Position numbers and translations under genes: made by a program. A DNA stretch of 64,000 bases, from contig CAZDEY010000013.1 in the NCBI GenBank assembly GCA_964504565.1, positions 1 through 64,000 on the forward strand. Direction: 5' to 3'. This document shows positions 52,363-61,090 of the stretch, one piece after another. Each line of letters starts with the position of its first letter. Within the stretch, counting starts at the first letter, position 1. A model generated the notes under the pieces. The model saw only the letters and a list, made by a program, of their open reading frames with translations. It searched no databases and was not told the origin of the DNA. Source of the stretch: Cesiribacter sp964504565 (lineage in GTDB: Bacteria > Bacteroidota > Bacteroidia > Cytophagales > Cyclobacteriaceae).

Positions 52363-54279
52363 CTAGTACAAACTACCGGTAATGGTCATTTTAATTTTAA
52401 GCTGGAAGCGGCTAATTACCTTAAATATTTCCTTAATAGTTACCTGTTCCACTTTAGTTAATACTTCGGGGTTTAGGTAATTATTGGGCAGCTCACCATC
52501 GGCAATTATTTGTTTAGCCTGGTGCTTAAGCCTCAGTGCCATTAGGTAATAGTACGATTGCAGTAGTTCTCTATATTCTTCTTGGGTAAATACCCCCTTC
52601 TCCTGCAAAGCCTCCATTCGCTCGCCGGTATTAGTTTTAAAGATGCCGTGCTTCAAAGCGAATACCCGAACTAAATCCACCACCGGGGTCATGGCTTTTT
52701 TTAAGTTAAAGACCTTTTTATTACCTTTTACAAAGGTTCGGAAGTTATTAAAAAAAGTTAGAGGCGGTTCGTACTGCAGGGCGTTTTGAGCCAAAAAATA
52801 GAAGAAACGTCCGGTAGGCTGCTTTAGTTCTATCTCTATGTGTTCTTGCAAATCACTAAGCAAATTGCTATGCCCGTAAAGCACCCGGCAGTCAAAAAAA
52901 GTGCTGGTTTTCATAACCGCCTCGGCGTCCGATTCTTGTACCCACTTGGTATAGTTTCTTTTCCAGTGGCTTAAAGAATGAGTCCACTTAGGATTGCTGG
53001 CCATGAAACCGCCATCGCATAGGGCAAACCCTATGGTATCAAGGCGCGCAGAAACTTTTTCGGCCATACTCAGAAAATAAGTCCTTACTAACTCCCGCTG
53101 CTCGTTGGCTTTATCCTCGTAGATTATTGCATTATCCTGATCGGTTTTTAGGGTTTGCTCCTTTCTGCCTTCGCTACCCAACACAATGAAAGCGAAGGCA
53201 GCGGGCGGGGAACCCATTTCCTCAATAACCCCTTCAATTACCTTAAGGGCAATTATATCGGCAGTAGCGGTAATTACCTCATTAACAATTTCTGCCCGTA
53301 CACCCCTATCTAAAAGCTGATAGACCAGTTCTGGAACTTGTTGCCAACGGCGCGATAGTTCGGCATCGCTCATAGCTAATTTAACCGACTGAATAAACAT
53401 AAACGGACTTTGGGCCTGCTCAGTCAATAATTTATTACGGCTTAAAAAACCTACGGGCTTACCCCCTTCAGTCACCAATAAATAGCGACTTTTGGTTCTG
53501 AACATTAAAAGTATTGCCTCATACACCAGTGCCTTTCTGTCAATTGTAATCAGATAGTCAGAGGCTATACTTTTGAGTGAAGTTTGGTTAGAAACTCCCT
53601 GGCCAACTATTAAGTCTCTCAGTAAAATATCGGTAACGTAGCCCCAAATATCACCCGATTCGTTTTGTACAAATAAGCAGCTAACCCGCTTATCCGACAT
53701 AGCCCTTGCCGCCGTTTGCGCCGTAGCAGTTTCGGGACATACTACTAAGTCGCGAAGTTCTACCGTATCCAGGCTACGCTGATACTGCAGATCACTGTGC
53801 ACAAAATCGGGTTGGGTAGCCTGATGAACCTGCACAAAGTGAGCAAACTCATCGTTAAGCATACGCTGGCCGTAGTGCGTGGTGTAATACTGAAGTATTT
53901 CCGGAAATTCTTTGTAAAGTTTTTTGAATGAACTTCGGTTTAGCCGGGCTACCGTGGTGCCCTTACGCACTTCTACGTTGTAGATACTTTTTTTCTTATT
54001 AAGAAGTAACGAAAAGGCTCCGAATGCACTTCCCGCCGCGCATACTTCTAGGTGGCGGCGCGTATTTTCACTATCCAAAAAGAACGCTTCGTATGCCCCG
54101 GACAATATGAAGTCAATCCCTTCAACTTTACTGGTCTCTTGCTTATATAAAATTATTTCCTGCCTGAACCTAATCTCCTCGGCCTCCTCAGTTATGGCAG
54201 TGCGCACTACTTCCGGTAGATTACGGAAGGGTTCTAAAGTGGCAAGTATAGTTAAGAGCCGGGCAGAAAAATTTTCCAT
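52363..54279 (-). CDS. cNMP-binding, CBS and DUF294 nucleotidyltransferase-like signalling protein
   Basis: A 638-residue multidomain protein: a cyclic-nucleotide-binding domain (about 1-135, with FGAFSLLL and RRHLEVCAAGSAFG), two CBS domains (about 170-290), the DUF294 nucleotidyltransferase-like domain with VLGSEGRKEQTLKTDQDNA (about 365-385) and DUF294 C-terminal helices to the end. It probably senses cyclic or adenine nucleotides and modifies or regulates a partner. Its start overlaps the upstream exonuclease gene by 28 bases. The same pairing of a DUF294 protein with a DnaQ-like exonuclease is known in other phyla. Confidence 0.88.
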   Translation of the reverse strand: MENFSARLLTILATLEPFRNLPEVVRTAITEEAEEIRFRQEIILYKQETSKVEGIDFILSGAYEAFFLDSENTRRHLEVCAAGSAFGAFSLLLNKKKSIYNVEVRKGTTVARLNRSSFKKLYKEFPEILQYYTTHYGQRMLNDEFAHFVQVHQATQPDFVHSDLQYQRSLDTVELRDLVVCPETATAQTAARAMSDKRVSCLFVQNESGDIWGYVTDILLRDLIVGQGVSNQTSLKSIASDYLITIDRKALVYEAILLMFRTKSRYLLVTEGGKPVGFLSRNKLLTEQAQSPFMFIQSVKLAMSDAELSRRWQQVPELVYQLLDRGVRAEIVNEVITATADIIALKVIEGVIEEMGSPPAAFAFIVLGSEGRKEQTLKTDQDNAIIYEDKANEQRELVRTYFLSMAEKVSARLDTIGFALCDGGFMASNPKWTHSLSHWKRNYTKWVQESDAEAVMKTSTFFDCRVLYGHSNLLSDLQEHIEIELKQPTGRFFYFLAQNALQYEPPLTFFNNFRTFVKGNKKVFNLKKAMTPVVDLVRVFALKHGIFKTNTGERMEALQEKGVFTQEEYRELLQSYYYLMALRLKHQAKQIIADGELPNNYLNPEVLTKVEQVTIKEIFKVISRFQLKIKMTITGSLY

Positions 54280-55010
54280 AATAAGAAAATTAGGAGTGCA
54301 ATAAGTATTAGAATAGCACCGGGCAGCAACTTTTTTCGCCTCTTCGCCAAAGTTATATCGTTACGAAACGTATGTTTTCCCTGCTGTTTCTTTACTGACC
54401 TGTTAGTGATATCGCCTTTACGACTTAATTCAAAAAAACACTTAGCAGTTGCCAAGGCATCAGCCAAGGCATCATGCTGGCTATTCATAGGTTCCGAAAA
54501 CAGGTAAGCATACAGTTGATCTAGTCGTAAATACCGCTGCTCAGTAATTCTTAAAAAATTTTCGGTAATTAGCATTGTACAAAACCCTACTTTACCCGTC
54601 AGCACGTTAGGTAGACCGGCCCGGTGAAAACCTAACCGCATCATATGATAGTCCAATTGCAAAAAGTGGCTAACTATTAATGGATTATATTTCTCCAAAT
54701 CTTGCTTTAATTGCTGCATAATAGTAGCGCGGGGCGTACCGTGTTCTTGCAAAAAATTTATATCAAGACCATGAATTTCAGTGCTTTTTGTAGTTAGCTC
54801 AAAACCGTCTGGAGCTACATAAAAATTGTGGCGGGTCATCTCTTTCTGAGAACGATATTGATACACCAACCAGGAGATTTGAGCAATATAAGGCCAGTTT
54901 TCGGAGTCAGTATATGGCCTATTCCAGGTTTTGGGAAGGCCGCTGGTTTCGGTATCAATTACCAAGATATAGTCGTAATCTAAGCCCAAACTTATAAATT
55001 TCCCTGCCAA
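54252..55010 (-). CDS. DnaQ-like 3'-5' exonuclease with C-terminal membrane anchor
   Basis: A 252-residue DEDDh exonuclease: VIDTETSGLPKTWNRP (about 17-32), SHFLQLDYH (about 114-122) and QHDALAD (178-184). The early segment DTETSGLPKTWN...NWPYIAQISW closely resembles the N-terminus of this genome's DnaE fusion, DTETTGLPKNWN...NWPRLVQLAW. Residues about 229-249 are hydrophobic and preceded by KRRKK, giving a C-terminal anchor. No ATG is available; start is TTG at 55010 or 54989. The gene overlaps ispE upstream by 19 bases (if 55010) and the DUF294 gene downstream by 28. Confidence 0.82.
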   Translation of the reverse strand: MAGKFISLGLDYDYILVIDTETSGLPKTWNRPYTDSENWPYIAQISWLVYQYRSQKEMTRHNFYVAPDGFELTTKSTEIHGLDINFLQEHGTPRATIMQQLKQDLEKYNPLIVSHFLQLDYHMMRLGFHRAGLPNVLTGKVGFCTMLITENFLRITEQRYLRLDQLYAYLFSEPMNSQHDALADALATAKCFFELSRKGDITNRSVKKQQGKHTFRNDITLAKRRKKLLPGAILILIALLIFLLWKIFLPGS

Positions 55011-55801
55011 ACAATATATTGCTTATTAAGGTCAATTTCGGATAAGGGTTGCTGCGAAAGGGCAAACACCGCCGCCCCGCTACCGCTCATGCTGGCGTAA
55101 GTTGCCCCTACCTGATAAAGGTTATCCTTTAGTTTAGCTACTTCCGGAAAAACCCTAAAAACCGACTCTTCAAAATCGTTTTTAAGCCTGTTTTTCCATT
55201 CTGTTGGTGGTAAAGCCAATATTTCCTTTAGCGATGCTTCCGGTAATTTAGGAGTTACGCCTTTATAAGCCTGAGCCGTCGGTACGCTTACCTTTGGTTT
55301 TACAATTGTTAAATGCCAGCCGCTTAATCTAACCTCTATTGGCTTCAGAACCTCGCCCCGGCCGGTAGCCAGTTGTGGCACGTTCTTTATAAAGAACGGA
55401 CAATCGCTACCCAGTTGGGCAGCATAATCTTCCAGCAATTCGTCATCTAGGAATAAATCAAATTGTTGGTTGAGCGATTTTAGCATAAAAGCAGCATCGG
55501 CTGAGCCCCCGCCCAAGCCGGCGCCACTGGGTATTAATTTATGCAAATGAATTTCCAGATTGGGTAGCTGAAAATCCTTCTGTAAAAGCTTGTAGGCTTT
55601 AAAAACCAGATTTTCCTTAAAATTCCCGCCAAAATCTGCTCCGGTAATTGTTAGGCTCGCTATCCTATCCGTCTCAACCCATTCCAACACATCACACCAA
55701 GGCACAGGTAGCAAGCAGCTCTCAATCTCATGATAGCCATCTGCCCGCTTAGCCGTAATATGCAGGCCCAGGTTAATTTTAGCGTTGGGAAATAGTAGCA
55801 T
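54992..55801 (-). CDS. ispE: 4-diphosphocytidyl-2-C-methyl-D-erythritol kinase
   Basis: ATP-dependent kinase of the MEP isoprenoid pathway. I start it at the ATG at 55801 (MLLFPNAKINLGL, 269 residues); a longer frame to 55873 reads into the heptad repeat and is an artefact. GHMP-kinase motifs are NAKINLGLHI, IPSGAGLGGGSADAA and MSGSGAAVFAL. Normal length for Bacteroidota. It follows fabI by about 90 bases with the repeat element between them. Confidence 0.93.
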   Translation of the reverse strand: MLLFPNAKINLGLHITAKRADGYHEIESCLLPVPWCDVLEWVETDRIASLTITGADFGGNFKENLVFKAYKLLQKDFQLPNLEIHLHKLIPSGAGLGGGSADAAFMLKSLNQQFDLFLDDELLEDYAAQLGSDCPFFIKNVPQLATGRGEVLKPIEVRLSGWHLTIVKPKVSVPTAQAYKGVTPKLPEASLKEILALPPTEWKNRLKNDFEESVFRVFPEVAKLKDNLYQVGATYASMSGSGAAVFALSQQPLSEIDLNKQYIVWQGNL

Positions 55802-55802
55802 A

Positions 55803-55887
55803 TGGAGTCTTGAGTCTTGAGTCTTGAGTCTTGAGAATCTATTTATTTGCTTTAAACAAATCTCAGTACTCACGACTCATGACTCAC
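55803..55887. repeat. Intergenic heptad repeat with inverted arms (second copy)
   Basis: Four tandem GAGTCTT heptads (55804-55834), an AT-rich centre, then inverted heptads ACTCACGACTCATGACTCA (55868-55886). Same design as 11863-12000. It sits between the fabI stop and the ispE start, touching both. Confidence 0.75.
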
Positions 55888-55889
55888 TA

Positions 55890-56702
55890 CTATTTTGAAA
55901 GCTCGTCAATGATGTCCTGCGTTATGCCGCTGCTGCTGAAGCCGCCGTCGTGCATTAGGTTTTGCATAGTTACGTAACGGGTCAGGTCGCTGAACAGGCT
56001 TACTATATAGTCGGCGCAGGCTTCGGCTGGGGCATTGCCCATCGGGCTCATTTTGTCGGCGTAGTTGTAGAATACATCGAAGCCGGGCACGCCGGTGCCG
56101 GCGGTGGTCATGGTTGGACTTTGGCTGATGGTATTAACACGCACTTTGTTTTTCTTGGCGAAGAAGTAGCCGTAGCTCCGGGCAATACTTTCCAGTATAG
56201 CTTTAGCCTGGGCCATATCGCTGTAATCGGGGAACGTACGCTGGGCAGCTATATAGCTAAGGCCTACAATACTACCCCACTCGTTCATTACATCCAGCTT
56301 ATCGGCCACTTGCATCATTTTATGAAAGCTCAGGGCCGAAACGTCAATACTTTTCATGAACCAGTCGTAGTTCAAATCATTGTAGGGCTTTTGCTTGCGT
56401 ACGTTCGGGCTCATGCCTATAGAATGCAGCACAAAATCCAGCTTTCCTCCTAACACCTCCTGGCTTTTAGTATACAGAGTTTCTATATCTTCTAAGGAAG
56501 TGGCATCGGCGGGAACAATTTCAGCCCCGCACTGCTCAGCCAGCTCATTAATTTTGCCCATCCGCATAGCAATTGGCGCATTGGTCAGCACAATTTGAGC
56601 ACCTTCTTGGTGGGCTTTAAGGGCAGTTTTCCAGGCAATTGAGTTTTCATCCAGCGCACCGGATATAATACCACGCTTTCCTTTTAGTAGATTATATGAC
56701 AT
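55890..56702 (-). CDS. fabI: Enoyl-[acyl-carrier-protein] reductase (NADH), FabI
   Basis: Last step of each fatty-acid elongation cycle. The 270-residue SDR-type enzyme shows GIISGALDENSIAW at the nucleotide site, HSIGMSP and the catalytic Tyr160 and Lys167 in YSDMAQAKA, spaced as in FabI. The C-terminal SSSGITQDI is typical. A TATATTTG box (56739-56746) on the minus strand may be its -7 element. Triclosan sensitivity cannot be judged from sequence. Confidence 0.95.
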   Translation of the reverse strand: MSYNLLKGKRGIISGALDENSIAWKTALKAHQEGAQIVLTNAPIAMRMGKINELAEQCGAEIVPADATSLEDIETLYTKSQEVLGGKLDFVLHSIGMSPNVRKQKPYNDLNYDWFMKSIDVSALSFHKMMQVADKLDVMNEWGSIVGLSYIAAQRTFPDYSDMAQAKAILESIARSYGYFFAKKNKVRVNTISQSPTMTTAGTGVPGFDVFYNYADKMSPMGNAPAEACADYIVSLFSDLTRYVTMQNLMHDGGFSSSGITQDIIDELSK

Positions 56703-56738
56703 AGTTAATAGGTTTCAAGAGTTTAAAAATGTAAGGCT

Positions 56739-56746
56739 CAAATATA
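56739..56746 (-). promoter_or_regulatory. -7 element before fabI
   Basis: TATATTTG on the minus strand, 37 bases before the ATG; no clear -33 TTG. Confidence 0.35.
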
Positions 56747-56857
56747 GGGTTAATTTAGGAAGAAAATAATGGTATAACGCAGTCAGGAGGCTGCTAAACC
56801 ACTTACATACTCAACTACGTATTATAGCTCCAAGCTTAGCGAAGGGTATAAAAAATA

Positions 56858-58516
56858 TTAGCCAACCATCAATTCCTTGGCACTTTGGTAGGCTACGATG
56901 CTGGGTTTATCGCCGCCTATCATTTTGGCAATTTCGTTTACCCGCTCTTCTTCGCTTAAAAGTTTCATACGGCTTACGGTTTTTTCGGCGCTATGGTCCT
57001 TGTACACAAAGTAGTGCTTCTCGCCTTTAGCCGCTATTTGTGGCAAGTGGCTTATACTGACAACCTGGTGGTTCCTGGCCATTTGCTGCATCATCCGTAC
57101 CATTTTCAGCGCAATTTCACCACTAATACCCGTATCAATTTCATCGAAGATTATGGTGGGCAGCGCGGTCTTATCGGCCAATACATACTTCACGCAGAAC
57201 ATCAGGCGGCTAAATTCACCGCCGGAAGCTACGGCTTTCAGCGTTTGAGGCTTAACCCCCTTGTTGGCACTGAATAATAGGTTCAGTTCATCCGTACCGG
57301 TTGGGCTGGGGGCTACGGTTTGGTGCTGAAGTTCTAAATTAGCTTCCGGCATGCCTAAGCTAGCCAATAAGCCTTGTATTTCGTCGGTAAACGGTTTAAA
57401 CTGGCTTTGGCGTTTGTTGCTAAGCTGAGCTGCTGCATCCAGCATGGCCGCCTCAGCTTTGGCCATTTTAGCTGCTACGTCCTTAATTTCTTCCTCCAAA
57501 TGGTCGGCCCGGTAAACTTTTTCGCTTAGCTGCTGCTGCAATTCTATAAGTTCTTCAACGGATGTTTTGCCGTGCTTTTGCTGCAGACGGTAAAGCAGCG
57601 ACAAACGTTCCTGAAGTAGTTGGGTTTGCTCCGGATCCACGGTTACCGCTTCTTCCTGCGCCTGGAGTTCTTCGCTAATATCTTTTAGTTCCAGCACCAC
57701 ACTTTGCAAGCGTTCCGCTAATTGGCGGTAGTTTTCGCCAAACTTTACTAAAGTTTTTAATTCAAGCTGAATAGTTTGTAAAGCCGGGCTAAGAGCTAGT
57801 TGTTCGTCTAGTTCCAGCGCGTGGGTTAGGCCACCTAGTTTAAGTTTGATTTCTTCGGCGTGCTCCAACTCCTGCAAGTGCTCTTCAGCAGCGGTTTGGT
57901 CTAAACCTTCCAACTTGGCTTCTTCTAGTTCATTTAGCAGAAAACTATTATAATCAGCCTCCTGTCTAATTTTTTGAGCCTCATCTTCCAGTGACTTTAG
58001 TTGCTTTTGAAGTTTCTTCCAGGCTCGGTATTTTTCCTGATAAGAACTTACCAGGTCGGTATTTTTACCGTAGGCATCAATTAAGGTAAGCTGATAGGCA
58101 TTAGAGCCCAACTGCAGCGTATCGTGCTGGCTATGCACATCTACTAAGTAAGCACCAACCTGCCGCAACACATCTAAGGTAACTGGGCTATCATTAATAA
58201 ACGCCCGGCTTTTACCCGATGGGCTAATTTCCCGGCGGATAATAGTTTCCTCGTCGTAGTCCAATTCGTTTTCCTGGAAAAGCTGCTGCAGGGCAGAGTA
58301 CTCGCTTATATTAAAAGTACCTTCAATCAGGCATTTTTTACTTTCATCGTACAGGGCGCGGGTATCGGCCCGGTTGCCCAAAAGCAAACCAATTGCACCC
58401 AGCATAATAGATTTTCCGGCTCCGGTTTCGCCGGTAATAATATTGAGGTGCGCCGAAGGTTGCATTTGCAGGGCTTCAATCAGCGCGTAGTTTTTAATCA
58501 GCAGATGGTTCAGCAT
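56858..58516 (-). CDS. recN: DNA repair protein RecN
   Basis: SMC-like ATPase for double-strand break repair. I take the ATG at 58516 (MLNHLLIKNYALIE, 552 residues); 19 earlier residues in frame look non-native. Walker A is GETGAGKS (29-36), a coiled-coil region spans about 155-350, and Walker B is IIFDEIDTGISG near 470. Length is normal. It is the next gene after porD on the same strand, separated by a terminator. Confidence 0.94.
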   Translation of the reverse strand: MLNHLLIKNYALIEALQMQPSAHLNIITGETGAGKSIMLGAIGLLLGNRADTRALYDESKKCLIEGTFNISEYSALQQLFQENELDYDEETIIRREISPSGKSRAFINDSPVTLDVLRQVGAYLVDVHSQHDTLQLGSNAYQLTLIDAYGKNTDLVSSYQEKYRAWKKLQKQLKSLEDEAQKIRQEADYNSFLLNELEEAKLEGLDQTAAEEHLQELEHAEEIKLKLGGLTHALELDEQLALSPALQTIQLELKTLVKFGENYRQLAERLQSVVLELKDISEELQAQEEAVTVDPEQTQLLQERLSLLYRLQQKHGKTSVEELIELQQQLSEKVYRADHLEEEIKDVAAKMAKAEAAMLDAAAQLSNKRQSQFKPFTDEIQGLLASLGMPEANLELQHQTVAPSPTGTDELNLLFSANKGVKPQTLKAVASGGEFSRLMFCVKYVLADKTALPTIIFDEIDTGISGEIALKMVRMMQQMARNHQVVSISHLPQIAAKGEKHYFVYKDHSAEKTVSRMKLLSEEERVNEIAKMIGGDKPSIVAYQSAKELMVG

Positions 58517-58578
58517 AGTGAAGCAATGACCGGAAAATAGTAAATTATTAGCAGCTCCGGTAGCTAAACTCAAAAGTA

Positions 58579-58602
58579 CAAAAAAAGGGTCGATTGACCC
58601 TT
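58579..58602 (-). terminator. Terminator of the ostA-bamD-rpoZ-coaBC-porD operon
   Basis: On the minus strand AAGGGTC-AATC-GACCCTT followed by a run of T (58586-58579), about 30 bases past the porD stop. Confidence 0.85.
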
Positions 58603-58632
58603 GCTAATTTCATTAGTATAGTACACAAATTT

Positions 58633-59544
58633 TTAGCGAACTATTCGCTCGTATTTTTCGGTACTACCCGGGTCTATAGTGGTTAGCAGTTCGTAGGCCT
58701 GCCGGCGATCGGCCAAATCGCCCTCACTGTACATTTGGGCTAATTCGGTACTTTTTGAATCAAATAAGGCTACCAGTAAAATTGAGGAAGGGTTATAATC
58801 CCGAACTTCTTTTATTTGCTGAAGGCTCTGCACAATAGCTTTACGATTATCATCGGCATTCTCCAAAAATGTATCTAGCCCTAAACGATGGTAGGTATAC
58901 ATAAACTCCCTAATTGGCTGCAAACGCGGGTTAAACAAAGCCTGAACCAAAGCACCCCGGTTGCGAACTGCATTACCACCCTGATTGGCATTCCAGCCCG
59001 GCCCGCCCTGCGGCTCGGCAATTTGCTGAATATTGCGCGCCTGCTCAAAGTAGAATGTACCGCCCAGCGGTGCAAATGTGTCGGCATCCATACCCAAAAC
59101 TATATAGGCGTAAAAAGCCAGCATACTGCTAATGTTGCTATTAAAGCTGTTTACGTTAAAGTCAAGGGGTTGGCCCTCAATATACTGGAAGCTAAAATCG
59201 TTATCGCGGTAGGTAAAGGTGGTGGTAGTATAGCTGGTATTAAAAACCGGACGGATCGACCGGATAATCATGTTGGCTGAGTAATTGCCTATGCCTACGT
59301 TGCCGGTTTGATTTTCAATGGTAATTTCCATTTGCACATCAATTTTTTCGTTGATATCATAGCGCAAATCGGTCCAGCTGGTTTTATTTAAAAAATCATT
59401 GAACGAGCGTTCCATTTCTCTGAAAATAGCTTTATCAGCCAGATTTACCTGTTGGTCGTTTACCACTACCTGAAAGTTAAATTCCTGGGCGTATACCGGT
59501 AAAAACGGCAATAAGGCAAATAGCAGAACAAACAAAATTTTCAT
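58633..59544 (-). CDS. porD: Type IX secretion system protein PorD (DUF4835)
   Basis: A 303-residue secreted protein with a signal peptide ending VYAQ. It matches the DUF4835/PorD family: EFNFQVVVNDQQVNLADK at the start of the mature protein, the FLNKTSWT segment, QYIEGQPLDFN, LAFYAYIVLGMDADTFAPLGGT and a helical C-terminal half. PorD is needed for type IX secretion in some members. It sits directly after coaBC, the typical Bacteroidota order. Its exact role is not known from sequence. Confidence 0.9.
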   Translation of the reverse strand: MKILFVLLFALLPFLPVYAQEFNFQVVVNDQQVNLADKAIFREMERSFNDFLNKTSWTDLRYDINEKIDVQMEITIENQTGNVGIGNYSANMIIRSIRPVFNTSYTTTTFTYRDNDFSFQYIEGQPLDFNVNSFNSNISSMLAFYAYIVLGMDADTFAPLGGTFYFEQARNIQQIAEPQGGPGWNANQGGNAVRNRGALVQALFNPRLQPIREFMYTYHRLGLDTFLENADDNRKAIVQSLQQIKEVRDYNPSSILLVALFDSKSTELAQMYSEGDLADRRQAYELLTTIDPGSTEKYERIVR

Positions 59545-59550
59545 ATATAC

Positions 59551-60741
59551 TCAGGAGGCTGAAATAGTATTTAAAATATCAACGGCAACTTCACGCTTAG
59601 ATTTTAGCTCGAAGTTAAGCTGGTTTTTCGGGCTTATAACGCTAATCTTATTGGTATCGTGCCCAAAGCCGGCCCCCGGCCAGGCCAAACTATTCAAAAC
59701 AATATAATCCAAATTTTTATTCCGAAGCTTTTCTTGGGCATGTTGCTGTTCCTGTTCAGTTTCCAGCGCAAAGCCTACAAGTACTTGCCCCGGCCGTTTA
59801 CGTTGGCCCAGGCTGGCAGCTATATCTACCGTTTTTTCTAGCTCAATGGTCAGGTTTTCCCCGGCTTTTTTAATTTTCTGATCAGCAACATGCCTAGGCC
59901 GATAATCGGCCACAGCGGCGGCAAAAATCACCATATCCTGCTCGTCGAATATGTGGCTACACGCCTCGTACATTTGCTGGGCACTGCTTACCGAAACCAG
60001 CTTTATCCCGGCCGGCTTTCCCAAAGAACTAGGGCCGGAAATAAGGGTAACTTCAGCACCGCGCTGGGCAGCTTCCTGGGCCAGGGCATAACCCATTTTG
60101 CCACTGCTGTGATTGCCTAAAAACCGCACCGGGTCTAGTGCCTCGTAGGTAGGGCCGGCGGTTATCAGCACCTTTTTCCCACTTAAGTCTGGTTGGTCGG
60201 GGCTAAAAAATTCGTTCAGCAACTGAACAATACGCTCCGGCTCGGCTAAGCGGCCCTGACCGTGCAGACCACTGGCAAGTTCGCCGCTTTCAGCCTCAAT
60301 AATATTATTTCCGTAGGCGGTTAACCGGTTTAAATTTTGCTGGGTGCTGGGGTGGGCATACATATCCAGGTCCATAGCCGGGGCTACCCATACCGGGCAG
60401 CGGGCACTAAGGTAGGTTGCCAATAGCAGGTTATCGCAGGCTCCGGCAGCCATTTTACTTATGGTATTAGCCGAAGCAGGGGCAATCAGCATAAGGTCGG
60501 CCCACAGCCCTAGTTCTACGTGATTGTTCCACTCGCCGCTATCATTCTTTACATACGAATGTAGGGCGGGCTTCTTGCTTAGAGTGGCTAGGGTTACGGG
60601 CGTTATAAATGAAAGAGCAGAGGGCGTCAATAAAATCTGCACCTCTGCTCCTTCTTTTACTAATAAGCGGGTTAAGTGCGCGCTTTTGTAAGCCGCTATA
60701 CTCCCGCATACGCCCAGCAAAATTTTTTTGCCGCGCAGCAT
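59551..60741 (-). CDS. coaBC: Bifunctional phosphopantothenoylcysteine decarboxylase/phosphopantothenate-cysteine ligase
   Basis: Two steps of coenzyme A synthesis. The 396-residue protein has the CoaC flavoprotein domain (1-180) with VCGSIAAYKS (11-20), PASANTISKMA and CPVWVAPAMD, and the CoaB ligase domain with ITAGPTYEALDPVRFLGNHSSGKMG near 193-217 and KIKKAG. It follows rpoZ by four bases. Normal length. Confidence 0.95.
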   Translation of the reverse strand: MLRGKKILLGVCGSIAAYKSAHLTRLLVKEGAEVQILLTPSALSFITPVTLATLSKKPALHSYVKNDSGEWNNHVELGLWADLMLIAPASANTISKMAAGACDNLLLATYLSARCPVWVAPAMDLDMYAHPSTQQNLNRLTAYGNNIIEAESGELASGLHGQGRLAEPERIVQLLNEFFSPDQPDLSGKKVLITAGPTYEALDPVRFLGNHSSGKMGYALAQEAAQRGAEVTLISGPSSLGKPAGIKLVSVSSAQQMYEACSHIFDEQDMVIFAAAVADYRPRHVADQKIKKAGENLTIELEKTVDIAASLGQRKRPGQVLVGFALETEQEQQHAQEKLRNKNLDYIVLNSLAWPGAGFGHDTNKISVISPKNQLNFELKSKREVAVDILNTISAS

Positions 60742-60745
60742 AAAA

Positions 60746-61069
60746 TTATAGTTGTATCTGGTCGCCTTCTTCTCCTTCCGGCATCCGGAATATAAGTTCG
60801 CCGCCTAAAAATTCCTCGGTAGCATTATTGGTAGGCTTCGGCATACGCTCGTAGTACTTAGAAATCTCGATTTGCTCGCGGTTTTCAAATACTTCCTCCA
60901 GGTTGTCTACGGTTGAGGCAAATTCGGCCAGTTTATTGCTTAGCTCATCGCGCAGTTGCGAGGAAAGCTGGCGCGCCCGCTTACCAATTACCGAAACCGA
61001 CTGGTATAAATTGCCGGTCGGCTCCATTAGTTTGTCCATGTCGCGGGTTTCTAAAGATGATTTTGCCAT
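60746..61069 (-). CDS. rpoZ: DNA-directed RNA polymerase omega subunit (Bacteroidota type)
   Basis: Small subunit assisting assembly of RNA polymerase. The 107-residue protein has the segment LYQSVSVIGKRARQLSSQL (about 22-40), matching the Rpb6/omega core with its conserved KRARQ, followed by an acidic tail. It lies between bamD and coaBC, as in most Bacteroidota. Start ATG at 61069 is well placed. Confidence 0.9.
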   Translation of the reverse strand: MAKSSLETRDMDKLMEPTGNLYQSVSVIGKRARQLSSQLRDELSNKLAEFASTVDNLEEVFENREQIEISKYYERMPKPTNNATEEFLGGELIFRMPEGEEGDQIQL

Positions 61070-61090
61070 ATCTCTGAATATTAATTTTCG

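Noticed and set aside
55804..55834. Short CRISPR-like array
   Set aside because: Tandem heptads without spacers; no cas genes nearby.
55804..55873. Longer ispE start reading through heptad repeats
   Set aside because: The extra residues are encoded by the repeat; the ATG at 55801 gives the family N-terminus.
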